Shown here one piece after another: positions 10,061-19,709 of a DNA stretch of 28,143 bases; the stretch's first letter is position 1, and every line of letters starts with the position of its first letter. Below the pieces are notes generated by a model. It saw nothing but the letters and a program-made list of their open reading frames with translations. It made no database searches and was not told where the DNA came from. The DNA comes from Purshia tridentata (lineage: Eukaryota > Streptophyta > Magnoliopsida > Rosales > Rosaceae): the NCBI GenBank assembly GCA_003254885.1, contig QANT01006721.1:1-28143 (forward strand), read 5' to 3'. The position numbers and the translations under genes are program-made.

Positions 10061-10814
10061 AAGATAAATTGAAACCATTAGGTTGATGAGTGATGAGTGA
10101 TGAGTGATGAGTGTGTTTTTTCTCCAACCCCTTAGTGCCCTGTTATAAAGTGTAGTGGCTTTAAGACCCACTGAAAGTAAGTCTCCTTTGGCCAATCTAA
10201 ATGCTGTTAGCACTTCAGTAAGAGAGTAAGACTACAGTTAAAATTTTGTTTCTCTATCACTTTTAACTTTTATTTTTATTGGAAGAAGTGGAAAAGATGT
10301 AGAAGAGAGAGAGGGGCCCAGCACTGAGTAGGAGAGGCTCCCTCTCGTTTTTCCGCATCTTTTCCGCTTCTCTCTTTCTGCAGGAAAGAAGCATCCTATT
10401 TTTATCAATTAAACTCGGTCACTTTTTTTTTTTTNAAGATAAATTGAAACCATTAGGTTGATGAGTGATGAGTGATGAGTGATGAGTGTGTTTTTCCTCC
10501 AACCCCTTAGTGCCCTGTTATAAAGTGTAGTGGCTTCAAGACCCACTGAAAGTAAGTCTCCTTTGGCCAATCAAATTGCTGTTAGCACTTCAGTAAGAGA
10601 GTAAGACTACAGTTAAAATTTTGTTTCTCTATCACTTTAACTTTTATTTTTATTGGAAGAAGCAGAAAATATGTAGGAGAGAGAGAGAGAGAGGGGCCCA
10701 GCACTGAGCAGGAGAGGCTCCCTCTCTTTTTTTTGCATCTTTTCCGCTTCTCTCTTTCAGCAGGAAAGAAGCATCCTATTTTTATCAGTTAAACTCGGTC
10801 ACCTTTTTTTTTTT
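10061..10814. repeat. Tandem duplication, two copies of about 375 bp, with an N at the junction
   Basis: Copy 1 (10061-10434) and copy 2 (10436-10814) are the same sequence, both starting AAGATAAATTGAAACC and both ending in a T tract. They differ by roughly a dozen substitutions and small indels. Each contains four copies of the 7-mer GATGAGT (10085-10112 and 10460-10487, exactly 375 apart), a GA-rich stretch and an imperfect hairpin. The only ambiguous base in the window, N at 10435, falls exactly between the copies. It is either a true local duplication or two haplotype versions joined during assembly. Confidence 0.9.
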
Positions 10815-11112
10815 GGTTGAAAGGGCTAACTCAGTCACATAGACATTTGTATTTGTACTTAACCAGCCTTCTTCTTTGTCAACGGTATTAGTGCAAGAAT
10901 TTATACAGCTGGGACATTGCACCTTATGTTTGCCACTGCTCTAGCCTTTGTGCAATTTTGCTTCTTTACCTTGGAGGTAGTCCCCTCTGAATGAAATGGT
11001 CTCAACATAGATCATGTACACATTTATTGTGGCCTCTACCTCCTCGCCCGTCAAAGGTGGTCGTTTTCTATTGACACGATGCTTCCATTTCCAACATAAT
11101 TCATCGTTTTCT
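10815..11112. other. Spacer between the tandem duplication and the foldback repeat
   Basis: No gene was recognised. A short minus-strand frame near 10960-11060 reads without stops for about 38 codons but carries no motif I know. Confidence 0.4.
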
Positions 11113-11229
11113 TGCACCTGTGATACTGATGTGGTATCACAACATAGAGAGAATGTGAGTCTTAAAACTCAAATGTCCAAAACATCAATTTTCTAAATAT
11201 TGTGATACCAAATCAGTATCACAGGTGCA
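11113..11229. repeat. 117-bp inverted repeat with 30-bp near-perfect, self-palindromic arms
   Basis: The left arm (11113-11142) and right arm (11200-11229) are reverse complements with one mismatch in 30 and are separated by 57 bp. Each arm also contains TGTGATAC-N7-GTATCACA, so each can fold alone. The whole could form a long hairpin. It may be the core of a MITE or a foldback small-RNA precursor. I could not find a convincing target-site duplication at the arm ends; CATAAT occurs on both sides but at unequal distances. Confidence 0.75.
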
Positions 11230-14200
11230 GGCCCTCTCCATAATATTACATTGGGCCAACTTGGGAAACTTCCTTGGTAAAACAACTGCTTGTCCTTGAT
11301 GTGGTTCTTGAAGGGCTATGCACTCTTATGCCTTAGACCCTTGTGAAAGCCACATGCCATTTCTCTTTGGTGGAGGATTAGGTTAATGAACAACTCCATT
11401 CCCCTTTAGTCTTGGGAGTTATCTTTCTTCTAATGCATGTAGTTGTTGAGGCCTTGTGCTATGCATTGAGGACCTCCACGCTCCAAAGGGTTTGTCAAGG
11501 TTAAGCAGTACTATTCGCTCTTCAAGTTTCTTCTGTTTAGTGAGGTGTTGACTGAGCCCTCAGTCTGTCTGGTGCCTTCTTTGTTACTCCATTCCGTGTC
11601 ACCTTAGAATGCTGCGAGTAAATTGCCATGTTACAATGATCTAGTCTCACCTAGTCACCTAGAATACATGGCTATTTAATGACATGTTTATGTATTTGAA
11701 AGCAATACGAAAATGGATCATCAAAATCAAAATAAAAAAGAACGATAACAATGAATTTTTATTGACGTGTTTACTAATGTCATCGGAATAAGAATCAAAC
11801 TAATTCACATTGAAATGTTTACCAACTTTTTAAGAATCATAATCACAATTAATTTGATTACTAAAATTTTTGGTGGCTTATTTCCATGAAAGATGGTTTC
11901 AAATATCCATGAAAGAGGGTATCAAATAAAAAGAATGAGTATTATTACGGCAGAAAATGTTCATTCATGATGGCTCATTAATTCATATTTCCAAGTCTCC
12001 CTTTCTTTAGGAATCCGAATCCCATTTTTAGAAAATTCAATAATGAGATCTTAAATTCTATGTGGGGCTCACATGATTTTTGATTTTGTTAGTACAAGCA
12101 AACAATGAATGATTTGGAATGGGAAAATTAACACTCATTCCTTCTATTCTCATTTCAAACAAGGAAACATGCGGGTATACCAAAGTTAGTTTAGCAACCT
12201 TAATTGAGTGCGTTTTGAACATAAATATGGAATTTGCCAACAGAAGCCTGGACTTTAACAAATTAATATTATTTCAAATCTTTGAAAATAAATGATTTCA
12301 TTAATTGGTTGTGACATTTCTGAGCATGAAATGCTGTAATGAGTTATTCACATTCTCGCTTTCATATTGAATGCCGTTTATACAGTTGCTTTAACAATGT
12401 TCAATGCCGGCCGCTCTCTTATATTAATAATGAGGTGGCTTTGCCTTAACCAGTTGATGGCATTGGTCATAATCATGCATTGATTGGTTTTATACAAATC
12501 GATTAAGAAAGATAATTCTTCTGTCATTTCTGGCATATAACCTATATTCTTCTGTCATTCTGGCATACAAATAAATCTAACAATTTACAAATCTGTATTC
12601 TAATTTAAAAAAGTGAATTTATCAAGGAGTGCGTCAATTTTGAGGTACTGACCTTAATCAAAACTATCATAACACACAAATTTAACTTCCAACTAACCTT
12701 ATAGAAGAGCAACCCTAACACTAGCCCAACCCACCTAAAATTAAAAATTAAAATTGCATCAAAAAACTCAAATTGCGACTGCAGACATATTTTCAATACA
12801 TTTTGGACAGATATAAATTTTATTTACTTAGGAAACTAATGAGAATTTGAGAGAAGAAAATTCAAAACAAACAAAACTTTAAAAACCGAACTAAAACTAA
12901 ATTAAATAAGCTAAGTGATTTAGAGATTACAAATGTTACCTTATTTTTACATTTTAACTATAGGTGTACTAGAGGTTAATTAGGATATTTTTCGTGCATC
13001 ATACTCTAATTTATTCTTCATCAAATTTATATCGTATAAAAATGTATTTGCATATCATATGTGTCCCGACTAAAATTTTAGATTTGTTGACTTTAGGTGC
13101 CTAATCACAATGTTTTTTCATTTTAACTACCAAAACTTTATGTCATTTCAGTTTAGGTACCAACTTGTTTAAGTTATTTTTAGCTGTAAAGAAAAAACAT
13201 CGTTCTATAATAGATCAGCCAAATTTTTTGTATTTTTGTATTAGGAACTCGATCAACTGTGAGTGCATGCATGACAGTCACAACTTTTTTTACGAGTCAG
13301 TCATACTTGTTTTCTTCAATGTTGTATTATGATTCAAGATTTTGGTTTTAGTAATTTAGTCTCAAGGTTGTAGATCGAGCTTTAGCTTTAAAGCCTAAAT
13401 CTAAACTCTTAAACTCATATATATAAACCCCAAAATTTTATGATCAAACTCATGTAGTCACAACTGTCACTGTACAGTAGCAATTAATAACAATCATTTT
13501 TACATTATAATACAAGTAAATATGACTTCATAATCTTGAATTTTCTGTTTTATGCTAGTTTTATTAATTATTTTTTGACATGTTTATGTAAGAAAAAACA
13601 TAAGACATATTAATTTATAAGTATTATTTTTATGCAATTTCAAATAGTTATTGTTGCACACTAACAAATTTTGCTCTTGTCTGACAATAGCAATTGTCGA
13701 GCACTCGGTGAATAATGTCAAGCACTCTGTGGGTTTGTGTCACGCATGCTTCATTAAAGTGGGTTGGATTAGAAGCGCACTATAGCACGTGAGTTGGGTT
13801 ATAATTCATATTTTTCAACTTGACTTTAAAAATAATAACCCTAGTATCTAATCCTATTGTTTTATAAAATTTGCAATTAATAAACATATATATATATGTG
13901 TGTGCGCGTGTGAAGGTATCAGCTAACTTGATGAGGAAGCCTCTAGCTTTTTTTGTGTTAAGAATCCGAATAAAAAATAGTTTTTATTGCATGGTTAATG
14001 GTGAAGTAGGGAGGCTACTTAATTCCTGATATGATCATACATGTCGTGTGAATTGTTACCCATCGCTAATAGAAAAGAGAAATGAAAGAAGCAAAGCACT
14101 CAATAACTGGACCCCTAAGGAAAAAAATAATGGATTGATTAAGCTATACATTAATTACTTGATTTGAACCCGTTCATGTGATTCTCACCAACCAATATAT

Positions 14201-14541
14201 ATTTTATATACCCCCTTGTACAAAACATAGCTTTATCATCACCACCGCTATTAATTTCCCATTCTGTCCCTGTCCCCAGTCCTTGTCTGGTAGTATCTTC
14301 CCTCATTCTTAGTCATCGCCATCAATTGCAATGGGGTCCTTGTCCAAGTTCTTAATATTTATTTATTATTATTCTTTTAGTTTTTTCTTCTTTATTTATT
14401 ACAATTATATTTTTTAACAATGAAAAAAGACAATGGGATCTGTATAGCACAATATATAGGGAGGGTTGGAGAAGATGAAGAGAAAGAAACAAAATGTGCA
14501 TCAACAACTATAAAAACAAAAACAACACAAAGTGTATATAG
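11230..14541. other. Long AT-rich spacer upstream of the DUF688 gene
   Basis: I see no supported gene. The part 11690-12260 has the texture of worn MITE sequence (for example runs around CGTGTTTACTAATG and AAACAAGGAAACATG) but no clean ends. Near 12513-12566 a unit of about 30 bp (TTCTTCTGTCAT-TCTGGCATA) is duplicated. The promoter of the DUF688 gene must lie at the right end. TATATA-type sequence occurs near 14205 and CTATAAAAAC near 14507, and I cannot choose between them. Confidence 0.45.
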
Positions 14542-15168
14542 ATGGAGTCCTCAGCTACTGTAAGAAGTGGCCGCGCCCAAATTGTCCCAAAAAAATTTAG
14601 CACCATGTTCCCAGCCATGAAGCATCATTCGTCTCGGCGAAGTCCATCATTTTCTTCCTCATCATCACTCTCATCTTCGAGTTCTTCATCTCTCCGGTCA
14701 TCCTCGAATCCCGAGGATTCTCCGGTTAGCCGTCCGGCCACCCCGGCTCGATTCTCCGGCGTCCCATTTTCTTGGGAACATCTTCCAGGAATTCCAAAGA
14801 AGCCAAACAACAGCAACAAGGACTCCTCAACATTGAAGCTTCTCCCATTGCCTCCTCAGCAAACACCAAAAAATTACATCTCCTCAGATGATATTAGGGT
14901 CAGAAACAGCTCTAACAAGCAGACTGATTCTCCAAAGGATCCTTTCTTTGCTGCATTGGTTGAGTGTTCCAAGGATGATGATGATGGTGATGATGCTAAG
15001 TTCTCCAAAGTATCAAGGAGTATAAGTGACAGGTTTGGATTTGTCAATCTCTATACATCTTGCAAGAGAACTTGTGCAGTTTCCGAATCAATCGTAAGTC
15101 GTCCAAGGCCAAGACGAACCTCTTACGATCGAATTAATTATCGTTTTATTAGTAAAACTTTTATGTAA
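14542..15168 (+). CDS. DUF688 family protein, single exon
   Basis: The 208-aa protein has the signature of the plant-specific DUF688 family, GVPFSWEHLPGIPK at 73-86. Before it lies a Ser-rich stretch (35-56). After it come DPFFAALVECSKD (133-145), an Asp-rich run encoded by GAT repeats (145-151) and the conserved-looking C-terminal block FGFVNLYTSCKRTCAVSESI (165-184), then PRPRRTSYDRIN. No signal peptide or membrane segment is visible, and the protein is likely mostly disordered. Its molecular function is unknown. A GTAAGT at 15094-15099 looks like a splice donor, but the reading frame after it still matches the family pattern (ESIV-x-x-PRPRRTSYD), so I treat the gene as intronless. The start is the first ATG, and nothing upstream in frame argues otherwise. 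Confidence 0.8.
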   Translation: MESSATVRSGRAQIVPKKFSTMFPAMKHHSSRRSPSFSSSSSLSSSSSSSLRSSSNPEDSPVSRPATPARFSGVPFSWEHLPGIPKKPNNSNKDSSTLKLLPLPPQQTPKNYISSDDIRVRNSSNKQTDSPKDPFFAALVECSKDDDDGDDAKFSKVSRSISDRFGFVNLYTSCKRTCAVSESIVSRPRPRRTSYDRINYRFISKTFM

Positions 15169-16078
15169 CAGATATATACACTTATCGTGTCTGTCTCTCA
15201 TGACGTGATTGAGCACATCAAGTGTGTAAACATGTGATAGGAAAACTTTTTTCCCGGTCTAGATAACTTCATCATCCTCAATCATGTCGCATGCAACTTC
15301 TGGGTGTGGGTGTGTTTCATCATGTTTTTAGAAAAAGTACTTGCAATTATTAAGCTTGGTTATTTTATTTATTTTAATTTTTTTTTCAGTAGTAGCTAGC
15401 CTGTAAGGACAAGATATTAATTATTGCTATACTATATCCATATATAATGAGTATCGAACAGTGGTGGGGTTGCTCTGTGATCTGTGTATGATTTGCATTG
15501 TTTGATCTTTGTATATTTATGCATTATGAATTACCAAGTGAGAGTCGATCTATATATAATATAAGCTCTTTGCTGTAATTCATGTGAAGTTTGTGATAGT
15601 ATGAGTGAAATTTACACAACCCCATGTGGGAGGTGCAACCTTCTGCACCACACAGTGGATATTGCTAGCTGAATTATTTATTTGACTTTTCTAGCTATTT
15701 TATTTTTATTTTTCTTAAATAATACCTAATAATGGTGTGTATTGGGATTGGGCAAAGAGTTGTTGAGCTATCATGTTTTCTTCTCATGTTCGTGTTCGAG
15801 TTGGAATGATTCTTTATGTTGATTAGGTGTTTATGTATAAAATTAGGTCATTTTAGGTCTTTATATAATTAGTTTAGGGTTAGTTTATTATAGTTTATAA
15901 GATACTATAGATATTTCAATTTAACTACAAACACTCAAAGCTCCAATCTTAAATTTCGGGTCACCTTTTAGAAACCACCTAAATGCCTGTATGCTAAGAG
16001 GGCAAAAAGGACATAAATAATAGCCAAATTTCGTGCATGCAGTCTGCTTATATAAACGCAACTGAATCTGCACATTAC

Positions 16079-16115
<37 letters not shown>

Positions 16116-16355
16116 GAGTCGGCCGGCAATGGGTAGGACTGTCGGAAGTAGAGGCGACACAATATATGGTTTGGTGGTGGTGGCGGTGAGGAGGGGCCTG
16201 AAACGGTGGGTCTAGCTCGTTGAGGTGCTGTTCCAAAAAATTATTATTATTTTTTCATTTTGTAATTAATTATGTAATTAGAATACCAAGTATGTTTGTT
16301 GGTGTTGATTGTGTGAGACTTAGATGACTGATGAGAGAGAGGGAGAGGGTTAGAG
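15169..16355. other. Spacer downstream of the DUF688 gene
   Basis: It is AT-rich with no recognised gene. A (GA)n tract lies at 16083-16114. Upstream of it is TTATATAAACG near 16047, and downstream is a 28-codon open frame (16129-16215), described as a finding. Confidence 0.45.
16083..16114. repeat. (GA)n microsatellite
   Basis: About 15 uninterrupted GA units. The tract creates Ser/Leu-repeat frames on the minus strand that are not genes. GA tracts of this kind are common in plant 5' leaders and promoters. Confidence 0.9.
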
Positions 16356-16623
16356 TAAAAAATAGTGACTGTCACACAATTTCGTTAAAAACAGTAATTA
16401 TGTGACATTTACCAATTAAAAAAGGTAATTATCACACAGTTACCGAATAAAAAAGGTGACTGTCACACAGTCCAATTAAAAAATGGTAATCGTTACATAG
16501 TCACCAATTGAAAAAGGCCAATTAAAAAATGGTGACTATATGACAGTCACCAATTGAAAAACCGTAACAGTCACACAATTAATTACCAATTAAAAAACAG
16601 TGACTGTTAAATAGTCACCAATT
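16356..16623. repeat. Degenerate minisatellite, about 30-33 bp unit, eight full copies and one partial
   Basis: Units begin with a run of five to seven A, then a GTGACTGTCACACAG- or GTAATTATCACACAG-like core, and end in ACCAATT. I count eight full units and one truncated unit (near 16513). The core GTGACTGTCAC is near-palindromic, so both strands show GTGAC motifs. Copies differ at several positions, so the array is not young. Confidence 0.75.
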
Positions 16624-18837
16624 TAGGTATGTTAAATACAGTGCATTAACGTTAATGTTAGTTAGTAAGAACTTTAACCTAAAATTGCCACATGTCACTT
16701 AAGTTTTGACATTGTTGTAATTTTTGGTAAATTTCACATGCACGTTGTGGTTTTCGTAATATTTTGTAATTCTTATGTGTGGTTTTAGAGTGTCTATAAT
16801 TTCATTAATTTTAGTCAATGGTAACTGTTGTGGTGTATTTTGAAATAGTTGATTAACTGATGTGTAATTTCGAAATTATTTATTGACTTCGTTATAATTA
16901 TCCCTTATTCTATCAATATGACAATATAAACTTTAATTATTAAATCCTAAGTTTAAACACTTAATCCTCATTTGGATTTGGATTTCAAATCCATGCATTT
17001 GAAATTCTATTATTTGAATACAAAATTTATATGTGAGGATTTCATTGAAGATTTTAGTTTAAAATATATATATATATTTACAGTTTTAGAATTTTAACAT
17101 ATGATTAAGAATAAAAAATAAGAAATATGATCTTAATTTTCATATCTTTAGCAATATATGATAAATATTGAAAATATACAATCAAACATAAGTATAAGTT
17201 TAGCTTAGTTGATGGAGGGTTATCTTTGTGTGTATGAGATTGGGGGTTCAATCACAAGCAACCACATTTTGTTTTACTTAATTTATAGAAAAGAAAACAT
17301 GAACAAGGAGGAGATTGGCCATAAGTGTGGCCGGAGGTGGTCGCCATCAATTGTGGTTGGAGGTGATGAGGGAGAGAGAAAGTGAGGTGGTGAGATTTCA
17401 AATAATTAATTGGATAAGATATTTAATATTTATAGATTTGGGCTAAATCCAAATTCATGCCTTAAATTGAATCAAAACATAAAGATTTGAATTTGAAGAT
17501 CTCAAATCCAAAGCATCTCAATGAAATCCTTAAATCCAATGGGCCCTTAAATCTCAAAACCAAGTGGTTTTGGATTTCCTGGTTCTATACTTTATAATTT
17601 GTACTTTTAACAGTTTGAGATTCACAATTGATTTAGATAATTTCTTTTTTTCAAGACAATCCTTATAATTCAAGGCATGTTAAAATTTGTTGTAATCACT
17701 AACGGGGCTTAACTCCTTTTTTCTGTTACATAGCTCCTTAATTTTTTTGGCCACGTTATAATTTTGGCATCTATAATTAGGCTAAATTCTTCTAAGATAC
17801 CTGTGGTTTTCATTGTCTTAATTTTAATATTATAGTTTACTAGTTATTTCAATTGTGATCAAGTTATTTAATTTCATCAACTTTTTTTACTTAAAGTGTA
17901 TAATTTACTCCCCCACGTGAATAGATATGTGCTTATTCTATTGAAAAAATTGCACTTGTTGCAGTAAATTGATTTTTCTAAAGTTGAAAAACTTAAAGAA
18001 ATTAGCAATTGAAACAAGCTTGGAACAATTGGTAAATTACAGTATTAAAATTGAGACAACTGAAACTAAAAATACAAGCTTAACTAAATCTATTTCCTAA
18101 ACATACTCTCAAAAGCGTTCAGTAGAAAATTATCAAAAACAGCTTTTTACAAATGTTTTTATAAGCCCACATAAAAAATTAAAAAAAAAAAACCTTTTTT
18201 ACAATGCGGTCCAAGTCTGAATCATTTTCTTTTATAAAATTATAAGTGATAGTGTAACTGTGAATTTTGGGCAGTACGGTAATTGAGTTAAATTAAATCA
18301 AACATAAAATTTGAGTGCTGTGCATGTGATTATTTGTTCTTGAACTTTGTGTGTTAACGTATTATATTATATAACCAGGCTGTTACGTTTTTTGAGGTAC
18401 ATATGAAAAAATAACTTTTGGATAACTTTCAAACTAACATGATTTGTCAAATTTAAGTGAATAAATTATAGAAGTAAATGACAATTACAATGGTCAATTA
18501 ATGGAAACTTAAGTTAATAAAAAGAATAAAGAAGCTACTAAATGGACGCCACGGCCCACACCTCATATATGCTTAAGCTTCCAGATTTGTCCTTTTAGGT
18601 AAATGACAAAATTTCACGCATCGTCATAATTAACTTGGAAAATCTTGTATCTCAAGTTAGGATTAGTGGGCCCACTAGGATAGTACGGTCTATCATAGTC
18701 CATAGAATCGTAGGTGCTTTGCCTTTAAATTAATGTCGCTAACTTTTTGCAAATTTCTTAGCTGGCAAAAGGGTATCTAGTCTTCTCCTACACATCAAAG
18801 CCAAGATCTCTCGGCCAAGTTATTTCACACACTTATC
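16624..18837. other. AT-rich repetitive spacer
   Basis: No gene was seen. Part of it may be a worn MITE (16964-17546), and a tRNA-like SINE head lies at 17197-17280. The rest is low-complexity A/T-rich sequence, including a 12-A run near 18181. Confidence 0.4.
17197..17280 (+). mobile_element. tRNA-derived SINE head (pol III A and B boxes)
   Basis: TAGCTTAGTTGATGG (17201-17215) resembles the tRNA internal A box, and GGTTCAATCAC (17245-17255) resembles the B box. The roughly 33-bp gap between them is normal for tRNA genes and SINE heads. The stretch cannot fold into an intact tRNA, so a decayed SINE is the better reading. I could not fix its 3' end or a target-site duplication. Confidence 0.5.
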
Positions 18838-19709
18838 TAGGGCTGGATTTTTTTACCACGATACCGAAAAATATCAACGGTTGATTTGATCCGACACCGA
18901 CGATTTGGTGGTGTTGCTTGCATTTTCGATTTCGGACTCCAATCGATCGGAGTCGGAACAAGTATTGATCATATGAACTTAGGAATAATTATAAATGAAT
19001 CAATAAAATTTTTAGTCATCCACTAGTTAGTGTCATCTTGTTGTACATTCTCTTTGCACTTCTCTCTTCTCCTATCTAATTTGCAATATAATTTCATAAT
19101 TAAAACAGTTCTTTTTTAAGATCAACTTTTAAATATTATCTTTGTGGAAAATTAATCAAATAAAAAATCAATTACTCATTAAACTCTTATCAAATAAATA
19201 GACAGATTTTAATAAAAGTTAATCAAGTCCTTTTTCTTTTCTTTTCTTCTCGTCCATTTCTCCAAATTAAAACCAGACTAATGACATATTTTTCTCAGGT
19301 CACCAAACAGTGTCACATCAAAGTAGACAGGGTATGCAATATACTCCTCAACGTCCATTTTACTTGCATATTCCATCTTTCTAATGGTATATAAGGGGCC
19401 TCAGGTGGCCAACTTTATTTATTAGGATAACTCAAGCCCATTCCACACTACGTAAACATAAAGGCAAATACCGGCCATACCAGAAAGAGGTAAAACTTCA
19501 ATTTACAATTTTACACAAAAGAAAAAGATAATAGTTTGATAATTTTTACTTAGAAATTCAAAAGAAGAGATGGGAAACATTCCAAATAGTAATGTTATAG
19601 AAGGGGGGATATATAAAGTAACTTACATCTATGATGGATAATCACAATGAATTGATAAGCACACCCTTGTTCAGACAGAGAGCATTGGGATTCAAAGGCA
19701 TATCGTTAT
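18838..19709. other. Spacer downstream of the MBD8-like gene
   Basis: No coding sequence was recognised. The left end (from 18838) has a TAGGGCTGG start resembling a hAT terminus but no partner. The right end, up to 19709, is presumably 3' UTR and termination region of the minus-strand MBD8-like gene. Confidence 0.4.

Noticed and set aside
9459..10213. Minus-strand frames of 158 and 97 codons
   Set aside because: AT-rich composition, no motif, no splice or promoter context; likely chance frames.
10085..10487. CRISPR-like array from repeated GATGAGT units
   Set aside because: These are directly abutting 7-mers without spacers in a plant genome, so a simple tandem repeat.
15094..15099. GTAAGT as a splice donor near the end of the DUF688 gene
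   Set aside because: The frame after it still matches the family C-terminal pattern (PRPRRTSYD) and ends normally, so an intron is not needed.
15921..16162. Minus-strand frames with Ser-Leu repeats
   Set aside because: They are produced by the (GA)n microsatellite.
17201..17255. Functional tRNA gene
   Set aside because: A and B boxes are present, but no seven-base acceptor stem or proper anticodon arm could be built; a SINE head fits better.
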